A stretch of DNA of 12,357 nucleotides from an uncultured Oscillospiraceae bacterium. GTDB lineage: Bacteria; Bacillota; Clostridia; Oscillospirales; Oscillospiraceae. The position numbers and the translations under genes are program-made. The stretch spans positions 1 through 12,357 of the forward strand of contig CAKTJA010000026.1 in NCBI GenBank assembly GCA_934567115.1, in the 5' to 3' direction. The notes beneath the pieces were generated by a model, which was given only the letters and a program-made list of their open reading frames with translations, had not been told where the DNA came from and did not search any database. Shown piece after piece: positions 1 to 4,783 of this stretch. The stretch's first letter is position 1, and the number at the start of each line of letters is the position of its first letter.

Positions 1-27
1 AGCCCCCGTCGAAAGACGGGGGCTTTT
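1..27 (+). terminator. Intrinsic terminator of a gene left of the window
   Basis: A perfect 10-bp stem (1-10 with 15-24) closes on a GAAA tetraloop and is followed by a short T run (24-27). The T run lies on the plus-strand side, so it most likely ends a plus-strand gene that lies outside the window and converges on rnhA. It may also stop rnhA transcription, because the stem is strong in both directions, but the minus-strand T run cannot be judged. Positions 28-184 are AT-richer. I find no gene there, only a short palindrome (144-157) and a candidate promoter (128-156). Confidence 0.8.
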
Positions 28-127
28 GGCTGTGTGTTGTGTGTATTTTTAGGAGGGAGAAAATCACATCGGGGATCGCGTAACCCCCTTTGCAGGTATT
101 AAGATAGCAGGCATTCATTTCTAAATT

Positions 128-156
128 TTGAAACGCGTGTGAACAATTTGTAAATT
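128..156 (+). promoter_or_regulatory. Candidate promoter facing the 3' end of rnhA
   Basis: TTGAAA (128-133) and TAAATT (151-156) are separated by exactly 17 bp on the plus strand. The start point would be near 163, so the transcript would run antisense into rnhA and folD. The palindrome at 144-157 overlaps the -10. No plus-strand gene follows, so this is either an antisense promoter or a chance match in an AT-rich gap. Confidence 0.25.
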
Positions 157-184
157 GCGCCCGCTTCCCGGATTTTCCGCCGGT

Positions 185-631
185 TTACCGGAAGCGCCTG
201 CTCTGCGCGACGGCAAGCTCGTCGCAGCGGTTGTTGTATTCGTTCTCCGCGTGCCCCTTGACCCAGTGGTAGTGAACGTCGTGCAGCGCGATCAGGGGAA
301 GCAGCTTCTCCCACAGGTCGACGTTCAGCGCGGGCTTCTTGTCACTTTTGATCCAGCCTTTCTTCTGCCAGCCGTAGACCCAGCCCTTGCTCAGCGCGTC
401 GATCACATAGCGGGAATCGGAATAAAGCTCGACCGTGCACGGCTCCTTCAAAAGACGCAGCGCCTCGATCACGCCGGTCAGCTCCATGCGATTGTTGGTG
501 GTCTGCGCCTCTCCGCCGGACAGCTCGCGCTCATGCGGGCCGAAGCGCAGGATCGCGCCCCAGCCGCCGGGGCCGGGATTTCCGCTGCACGCGCCGTCGG
601 TGTAAACGGTTACTGTTTTCATATGCGGCAT
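185..631 (-). CDS. rnhA: Ribonuclease HI
   Basis: Encodes a 148-aa type 1 RNase H, the cytoplasmic enzyme that cuts the RNA strand of RNA-DNA hybrids such as R-loops and primer remnants. The four catalytic acidic residues are visible: D12 (in YTDGACSGNPGPGGWG), E50 (in NNRMEL), D72 (in YSDSRYV) and D137. The mobile histidine H127 lies in WVKGHAENEYNN. Length is normal for the family, and the basic handle with the GWQKKGWI segment is present. The start at 631 follows the folD stop by one base, with AGGG seven bases upstream. A second ATG three codons in (622) is possible. The gene is therefore translationally coupled to folD and probably transcribed from the folD promoter. Family identification is very secure. 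Confidence 0.96.
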   Translation of the reverse strand: MPHMKTVTVYTDGACSGNPGPGGWGAILRFGPHERELSGGEAQTTNNRMELTGVIEALRLLKEPCTVELYSDSRYVIDALSKGWVYGWQKKGWIKSDKKPALNVDLWEKLLPLIALHDVHYHWVKGHAENEYNNRCDELAVAQSRRFR

Positions 632-632
632 G

Positions 633-1487
633 TCAAAGCCCTGCGCTTTTCCGCGCGGCCTCGATCACATGACCGGCGAGGATCGAGGTGGTCACCGCGC
701 CGACGCCGCCGGGCACCGGTGTGATCGCGGCGGCGACAGGCTCCGCCTCGTCGAAGCGGACGTCGCCGCAGAGCGAGCCGTCGGCGCGCACGTGGATGCC
801 GACGTCGATCACGACCTGCCCCTCGCGCACGCTCTCCGCGCCGATCATCCCCTCCCTGCCGGCGGCGACGACGAGGATGTCCGCCTCGCGGCACAGCCCG
901 GGCAGGTCCTCGCTGCGGCTGTGGCAGACGGTGACGCTCGCGTTCTCGGCCAGCAGCAGCATCGAGACCGGCTTCCCGATGACGAGGCTGCGCCCGACGA
1001 CGACCGCGCGCTTCCCCTTGATGGGAATGCCGAAGTGCTTTAAAAGCGCGATGCAGGCGGCGGCGGTGCAGGGCGGGTAGCCCTCCCCCGTTCCGGCGTA
1101 GATCGCGGCGAGCGAGCCGTCGGTGATGCCGTCCACATCCTTTTTCGCGTCCAGCGCGCGGCGCGCGGCCTCGCCGTCAAGATGCTTCGGCAGAGGGCGG
1201 AACATCAGCACGCCGTGGACGCTCTCGTCCTCGTTAAGCTCATGAATGGCGGCAAGCAGCGTCTCCTGCGGAACATCCTCCGGAAGGACGACCCGGCGCA
1301 CCGCGACGCCGACCTTCTCGCAGCGCTTGAGCGCGCCGCGCTCATAGGACAGATCGTCCTCCCGCTCGCCCACACGCAAAAGCGCGAGACACGGTTCCGT
1401 GCCGTTTTTCTTCAGATCCTCCGCCTGTGCGCGGAGCGATTCGCTCAGCGCCTGCGCGACCTCGGAGCCCTTGAGTAACCTTGCCAT
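633..1487 (-). CDS. folD: Methylenetetrahydrofolate dehydrogenase / cyclohydrolase (FolD), divergent active site
   Basis: A 284-aa FolD-family enzyme that interconverts 5,10-methylene-, methenyl- and 10-formyl-tetrahydrofolate in the cytoplasm. Family marks are KDVDGI (D119, folate-binding Asp), the dinucleotide-binding stretch VVVGRSLVIGKPVSMLL, VTVCHSRS and TPVPGGVGAVTTSIL near the C-terminus. The active site is not standard. The usual Y-x-x-x-K motif reads Y48-E-R-G-A52, so the catalytic Lys position is Ala. The usual GILVQLPLP reads GVLMFRPLP, so the conserved Gln is F96. The start at 1485-1487 has AAAGGAGA upstream at good spacing. The gene sits directly downstream of its own promoter and is followed by rnhA after one base. 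Dehydrogenase activity is likely; cyclohydrolase activity is doubtful (see findings). Confidence 0.93.
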   Translation of the reverse strand: MARLLKGSEVAQALSESLRAQAEDLKKNGTEPCLALLRVGEREDDLSYERGALKRCEKVGVAVRRVVLPEDVPQETLLAAIHELNEDESVHGVLMFRPLPKHLDGEAARRALDAKKDVDGITDGSLAAIYAGTGEGYPPCTAAACIALLKHFGIPIKGKRAVVVGRSLVIGKPVSMLLLAENASVTVCHSRSEDLPGLCREADILVVAAGREGMIGAESVREGQVVIDVGIHVRADGSLCGDVRFDEAEPVAAAITPVPGGVGAVTTSILAGHVIEAARKSAGL

Positions 1488-1507
1488 GACGCATCTCCTT
1501 TCCCGAT

Positions 1508-1525
1508 CCGGCGCGTCCGCGCCGG
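1508..1525 (-). promoter_or_regulatory. GC hairpin in the folD leader
   Basis: A perfect 8-bp inverted repeat (1508-1515 with 1518-1525) lies a few bases upstream of the folD SD in the roughly 95-nt leader. A second, weaker GC stem sits farther upstream. I see no tetrahydrofolate or ZTP riboswitch core here. The hairpin may only stabilise the mRNA or keep the SD accessible. Confidence 0.35.
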
Positions 1526-1589
1526 GACTGAAGGCGGCGGTCCGCGACCGGAAACGCGGTCTCTGCCGCGTCCACCTTCGTTTTCACAA

Positions 1590-1618
1590 AGCATAGCAAA
1601 CGAAATATTTCCTGTCAA
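1590..1618 (-). promoter_or_regulatory. Sigma-A-type promoter for folD-rnhA
   Basis: Read on the minus strand, a consensus -35 TTGACA (1613-1618) is followed after exactly 17 bp by TATGCT (1590-1595). The surrounding DNA is AT-rich, unlike the genes. The predicted start near 1583 gives a leader of about 95 nt before the folD ATG. This is the best-matching promoter in the window. It is back to back with the plus-strand promoter at 1672-1700. Confidence 0.75.
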
Positions 1619-1671
1619 TTTCTTTTTCCGTGCGGCGCGGACAAAAGTGGACGCGGACCGCCGCTGCCCGC

Positions 1672-1700
1672 TTGCTATTTTCCCCCGTTTCTGCTAAGAT
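1672..1700 (+). promoter_or_regulatory. Extended -10 promoter for the structured leader and cyclo-ligase operon
   Basis: TTGCTA (1672-1677) and TAAGAT (1695-1700) are 17 bp apart, and TGC directly before the -10 gives an extended -10 element. The start would fall at about 1706-1707, which is the first base of the long closing helix of the structured block 1707-1980. The divergent folD -35 ends at 1618, so the two promoters share an intergenic region of about 50 bp between their -35 boxes. Confidence 0.55.
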
Positions 1701-1706
1701 AGACAT

Positions 1707-1980
1707 ACCCTCGATCAGCAAGGGCAGACACGCTTTCCGGTGGCAAAAAGTCAGCGCCGGACGTCGTCATCGTCCTTGGCGGGCGTCAGCCCGCCGCCGC
1801 CCTCTTCCTCGCCGGCCCCGATTTTTGCTTACCGGAAAGTCCTTCGGAGTTTTTCGGGAGCGGAAATCGTGTCCGGGGGAGGCTGACAAAGCAGACGGGC
1901 CGCCACACGGCAATGAGGAAAACGAAGCCGGGCGCGGTCTCCGCCCCGAAAAACCGTGTTTTCCCTTGCCGATCGAGGGT
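1707..1980 (+). ncRNA. Candidate structured RNA, three-way junction (alternatively a MITE-like inverted-repeat element)
   Basis: Hand folding gives three helices that nearly tile the block. P1 pairs 1707-1732 with 1955-1980: 26 positions, 23 Watson-Crick pairs, one G-U and two mismatches. P2 starts on the next base and pairs 1733-1749 with 1822-1839 (17 pairs, one bulge). P3 ends on the base before P1 resumes and pairs 1849-1864 with 1940-1954 (15 pairs, one bulged A). Only 1840-1848 is left unpaired in the junction, and it can form a small UUCG hairpin. Inside P2 are hairpins 1759-1775 and 1778-1795 (7 bp, GUCA loop); inside P3 a small one at 1899-1911. The block begins at the predicted start of the promoter at 1672-1700 and lies upstream of a folate gene. 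I recognise no 6S, RNase P, tmRNA, SRP or riboswitch signature. The P1 arms could also be terminal inverted repeats of a small mobile element. Confidence 0.5.
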
Positions 1981-2088
1981 GCCCTCGATCAACGGAGCGC
2001 GGCGCTTCGCCGGTGGGAAACCACGCGGCGGGACGCGTCCGCCCCGATCGAACGGACCGTAAATTTTGATGAAACGGAGGGACGTTTT
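1981..2088 (+). promoter_or_regulatory. Distal leader of the cyclo-ligase gene with competing strand and hairpins
   Basis: CCCTCGATCA at 1982-1991 exactly repeats the 5' strand of the closing helix (1708-1717). It can therefore pair with 1971-1979 instead, giving two mutually exclusive folds. Downstream are small hairpins: 2000-2012, a GTGG-GAAA-CCAC stem with a GNRA loop (2013-2024), and 2027-2043. The sequence GATC(G)AACGGA occurs twice (1987 and 2046) and resembles the region at the SD (2068-2081). The SD itself is GGAGGG at 2076-2081, eight or fewer bases before the ATG at 2089. No T run follows the alternative hairpin, so transcription termination is not indicated. Confidence 0.35.
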
Positions 2089-2661
2089 ATGTCCGCTGCC
2101 GAAGAAAAGAAGGCTCTTCGCTCCGCCGTCCGCGCGGCGGAGCGGGCGCTTGACGCGCCCTACAGGGCTGAGAGCGCGGAGCGCATCTGCCGCCGCGTGC
2201 TCGCGCTGGAGGAGTACCGCGCCGCGCGGACGGTGCTTGCCTTTGCGGGGACCGCGCGGGAGATCGACACCTCGCTGCTGCTGCGCGAGACGCTTGCCGC
2301 GGGAAAAACGCTCGTGCTGCCCCGCTGCGCTGCGGAGCATGCGCTTGATCTGTGCGTCGTGACCTCGCTCGCCGACCTTGTGCCGGGGATGTACGGCATC
2401 GCGGAGCCGGGGCCGCACTGCGCGGTCCTCTCCGCCGGGGAGATCGACTTCGCGGTCGTTCCCTGCGTGTCGTTTGACCGCGCGGGCCGCCGGCTCGGTC
2501 AGGGCGGCGGCTATTACGACCGGCTGCTTCCGCAGCTGCGCTGTCCGACCTGCCTGATCTGCCGCGAGCGGCTGGTGTCCGACGCCGTCCCCACGGAGGA
2601 GCACGACCGGCTCTGTACGATCTGCCTCACCGAGGAGGGCGCGTTCCGTCCCGGGACCTGA
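2089..2661 (+). CDS. ygfA: 5-formyltetrahydrofolate cyclo-ligase
   Basis: A 190-aa enzyme that converts 5-formyltetrahydrofolate to 5,10-methenyltetrahydrofolate using ATP, returning the storage or inhibitory folate to the active one-carbon pool in the cytoplasm. The hallmark is R134-R-L-G-Q-G-G-G-Y-Y-D-R (nucleotide and folate binding). Also visible are VLAFAGTAREIDT (48-61), LVLPR (75-79) and YGIAEPG (102-108). Length matches the family. The frame is open back to 1630, but the 153 codons before the ATG at 2089 are not protein-like and overlap the structured leader. Only this ATG has an SD (GGAGGG, 2076-2081). It stands divergent to folD, with an unusually long 5' leader that suggests RNA-level control. 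The desulfidase gene follows 41 nt later. Symbol follows the E. coli locus name; fau is also used. Confidence 0.93.
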   Translation: MSAAEEKKALRSAVRAAERALDAPYRAESAERICRRVLALEEYRAARTVLAFAGTAREIDTSLLLRETLAAGKTLVLPRCAAEHALDLCVVTSLADLVPGMYGIAEPGPHCAVLSAGEIDFAVVPCVSFDRAGRRLGQGGGYYDRLLPQLRCPTCLICRERLVSDAVPTEEHDRLCTICLTEEGAFRPGT

Positions 2662-2702
2662 CCGCGCCATGCACAGAAACACAACGGAAAAGGAGCTTTG
2701 CC

Positions 2703-3986
2703 ATGGAACGAAATTCGAAGGTTTACCGCACCTATGTGGAGATCCTGCGGCGCGAGCTTGTGTGCGCGATGGGCTGTACGGAGCCGATCGCCATCGCCTA
2801 TTGCGCCGCCGCCGCCCGCGCCGCGCTCGGCTCTCTGCCTGAGCGCGTGCATGTGGAGAGCAGCGGGAACATCATCAAAAACGTAAAGAGCGTCGTCGTC
2901 CCGAATACGGACGGACGGCGCGGGATCGCCGCAGCGGCGGCGATCGGCATTCTTGGCGGGGACGAGCACGCGGGGCTTCAGGTCATCTCCGCCGTTTCCG
3001 ACGAGGCGAAGGCCCGCCTCGCGGAGTATCTGGAGAACACGCCCATCTCCGTTTCCCCTGCGGAATCGGACTATCTGCTCGACATCACCGTTACGGTCGA
3101 GGGCGGGGGACACCGCGTCCGCGTCCGCGCGGTGCAGGAGCATACGAACATCGTGCTGGTCGAGCGCGACGGCGAAACGCTTGAGAGCCGCCCGCTCCCA
3201 TCGACGGAGCGTCCGGCGGACGAGGCCGTGCCCGACTACTCGCTTTTGACGGTCGCGGACATCTGCGATTTTGCCGCCACCTGCGACTTGGAGGACGTGC
3301 GGGAGCTTCTTGAGCGGCAGATCGCGCTCAACAGCGCCATTGCCGACGAGGGACTGCGCGGCGACTGGGGCGCGAACATCGGCAAGGTCCTGCTGCGCTG
3401 CGGCGGCGACGTGCGCACCCGCGCGAGGGCGCGTGCCGCGGCGGGGAGCGACGCGCGCATGAACGGCTGTGAGCTGCCGGTGGTCATCAACTCCGGCAGC
3501 GGCAATCAGGGGCTTACCGCTTCCCTTCCCGTGATCGAATACGCCCGCGAGCTGGGCGCGTCGGACGAGCAGCTGCTTCGCGCGCTCGTCGTGTCGAATC
3601 TTGTCACGCTTCATGAAAAGGCCGGCATCGGAAGGCTGTCCGCCTACTGCGGCGCGGTCAGCGCGGGCGCGGGCGCAGGCGCGGGCATCGCGTGGCTGCA
3701 CGGCGGCGGATTTCCCGAGGTGGCGCATACCATCGTCAACGCTCTGGCGATCTCCTCTGGCGTGGTGTGCGACGGCGCGAAGTCGTCCTGCGCGGGGAAG
3801 ATCGCCCTTGCGGTGGACGCGGGCATTCTCGGCTATGAGATGTACCGCTGCGGTCAGCAGTTTTACGGCGGGGACGGCCTTGTACGCAAGGGCGTGGAAA
3901 GCTCGATCGAGAGCTTTGGTCGCCTTGGGCGCGTCGGCATGCGCGAGACCGACCGTGAGATCATCCGCATGATGACCGAGTGCTGA
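2703..3986 (+). CDS. cyuA: L-cysteine desulfidase, CyuA/YhaM (UPF0597) family
   Basis: A 427-aa member of the family that breaks L-cysteine into pyruvate, ammonia and sulfide with an oxygen-labile [4Fe-4S] cluster rather than PLP. MGCTEP near the N-terminus carries C25, the position of the catalytic Cys in the Methanocaldococcus enzyme. The C-terminal half carries C316 (AYCGA), C356 (VVCDGAK) and C363 (SCAGK). Their spacing (40 and 7) equals that of the archaeal cluster ligands as I recall them (282, 322, 329). NSGSGNQG (263-270) and the Gly/Ala-rich loop around 320-330 are also typical. The start at 2703 follows AGGAG at good spacing. It lies 41 nt after the cyclo-ligase, so it is probably cotranscribed. 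No cysteine transporter (CyuP) is in the window. Serine dehydratase-like annotations for this family reflect distant homology. Confidence 0.9.
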   Translation: MERNSKVYRTYVEILRRELVCAMGCTEPIAIAYCAAAARAALGSLPERVHVESSGNIIKNVKSVVVPNTDGRRGIAAAAAIGILGGDEHAGLQVISAVSDEAKARLAEYLENTPISVSPAESDYLLDITVTVEGGGHRVRVRAVQEHTNIVLVERDGETLESRPLPSTERPADEAVPDYSLLTVADICDFAATCDLEDVRELLERQIALNSAIADEGLRGDWGANIGKVLLRCGGDVRTRARARAAAGSDARMNGCELPVVINSGSGNQGLTASLPVIEYARELGASDEQLLRALVVSNLVTLHEKAGIGRLSAYCGAVSAGAGAGAGIAWLHGGGFPEVAHTIVNALAISSGVVCDGAKSSCAGKIALAVDAGILGYEMYRCGQQFYGGDGLVRKGVESSIESFGRLGRVGMRETDREIIRMMTEC

Positions 3987-4073
3987 CGCGGGGCGCCGCT
4001 TTATGTGAGGCGGACGGCCATAAGAGGTCGGGAGCAAATTGAAATATTTTAAATAAGATCGTGCATTTCTGAC

Positions 4074-4122
4074 GGAGCGCCAACCGAAAATCGCGGCGGG
4101 TCTGCCGTTCCGCCGGCGCTCC
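4074..4122. repeat. Imperfect inverted repeat in the cyuA / orphan gene gap
   Basis: GGAGCGCC (4074-4081) is complementary to 4115-4122. Nested inside, GGCGG (4095-4099) pairs with CCGCC (4110-4114), so the two 3' arms are contiguous. A 13-nt asymmetric bulge sits on the 5' side. There is no T run, so a simple terminator is unlikely. The gap 3987-4181 otherwise shows an abrupt AT-rich patch (about 4036-4070) with TTGAAA and TAAGAT, but at only 9-bp spacing, so I do not call a promoter. Confidence 0.35.
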
Positions 4123-4181
4123 ACGGCATAACGCTTTTGATCGGGAACGGCAAACCGGGATTTGCGGAGGGGGCTGATGAT

Positions 4182-4697
4182 ATGTCACAATATAGTTTGA
4201 ATGTCGCCAGAAGCTACGGAGAAAAGCTGAAAAGCTTTGATAATTTAGAGGAAGCGAAACAATATTTTTTTGCATATAAAGACGGCTTGCTAAATGAATT
4301 TGAGCGCTTATGTAAAGACAATCCGATTTTCCTGCCGGATTATACCGCTGAAAGCTTGAAGAAATTAGAAAAATGCTATTTTGAACTGTTTGAGAATGAT
4401 TCGTTTGATTCCATTGGCCTGGATCGAAAAAAGTTTGAACGCATAATGTCTATGTATTACGGAGAAACAGCGGTTAGAAATAATGATACGGTAAAGTGGG
4501 TTGTACGGGAATATGCTTTTGTAGGGGGAAAATACGAGCTGATGCTCAACGAAGGCTTGTGCTATATGGCTATTTCCGGTATGTGCAATAATTGGTTCGA
4601 AAGGCCGTCCAATAAAAGGCGTAGTTTGTTGTTTAGAAAATATAATAGATTTTTTAACGGAAATGGCAGCGGCACAAATTCCGCTTCGCAGAAGTGA
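4182..4697 (+). CDS. AT-rich orphan protein of unknown function
   Basis: A 171-aa soluble protein that I do not recognise. The reading frame is open from 4137, but the ATG at 4182 has a strong SD (GGAGGGGG, 4166-4173) eight bases upstream, so I chose it. The N-terminal half (1-90) is charged and looks helical. The second half has MYYGETAVRN (91-100), KWVVREYAFVGG (105-116) and a C-terminal SLLFRKYNRFF, then a short Gly/Ser/Asn tail. There is no signal peptide or membrane segment. The pattern Y-x-G-E followed by a conserved-looking W recalls several small immunity or DUF families near polymorphic toxins, but this is only a resemblance. Codon use and base composition (many AAA, GAA, TTT codons) differ sharply from the GC-rich neighbours, which suggests recent acquisition. 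No partner toxin or mobility gene is adjacent. Confidence 0.75.
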   Translation: MSQYSLNVARSYGEKLKSFDNLEEAKQYFFAYKDGLLNEFERLCKDNPIFLPDYTAESLKKLEKCYFELFENDSFDSIGLDRKKFERIMSMYYGETAVRNNDTVKWVVREYAFVGGKYELMLNEGLCYMAISGMCNNWFERPSNKRRSLLFRKYNRFFNGNGSGTNSASQK

Positions 4698-4736
4698 GAA
4701 AGCCGGAGCTTCTTAAAAATATGACAAGCCGTCTCA

Positions 4737-4765
4737 TTGCACGGGTATTGTAAGTAGTTTATCCT
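4737..4765 (+). promoter_or_regulatory. Candidate promoter for the D-aminoacylase gene, with hairpin over the SD
   Basis: TTGCAC (4737-4742) and TATCCT (4760-4765) are 17 bp apart in an AT-rich gap. Just downstream, ATCCTT (4761-4766) and AAGGAT (4771-4776) form a perfect 6-bp hairpin with an AAAG loop. It would bury the AAGGA that serves as SD for the ATG at 4784, if the transcript starts upstream of it. From this promoter itself the start would fall near 4772, so only read-through transcripts would carry the whole hairpin. Confidence 0.4.
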
Positions 4766-4783
4766 TAAAGAAGGATGTGAGGA

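Noticed and set aside
1707..1980. Retron msr-msd region, because of long inverted repeats enclosing two arms
   Set aside because: No reverse transcriptase gene is nearby, and no branching-guanosine context was recognised.
2008..2045. ZTP (pfl) riboswitch suggested by the GTGG-GAAA-CCAC hairpin near a folate gene
   Set aside because: The conserved upstream ACUGGC-like segment and the downstream GCCGCCUGGGC-like segment are absent.
1700..2060. 6S RNA, RNase P RNA, tmRNA or SRP RNA upstream of the cyclo-ligase
   Set aside because: CCGGAAAGTCC (1832-1842) faintly resembles an RNase P core motif, but it is part of a helix and the other conserved regions are absent. The fold is not a 6S rod. No tmRNA ends or SRP tetraloop motif are seen.
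1630..2088. In-frame N-terminal extension of the cyclo-ligase
   Set aside because: The 153 extra codons are Arg/Pro-rich, have no SD and coincide with the paired leader. The protein is full length from 2089.
4036..4060. Promoter for the orphan gene (TTGAAA and TAAGAT)
   Set aside because: The spacing is only 9 bp, and no alternative -35 fits either -10 candidate.
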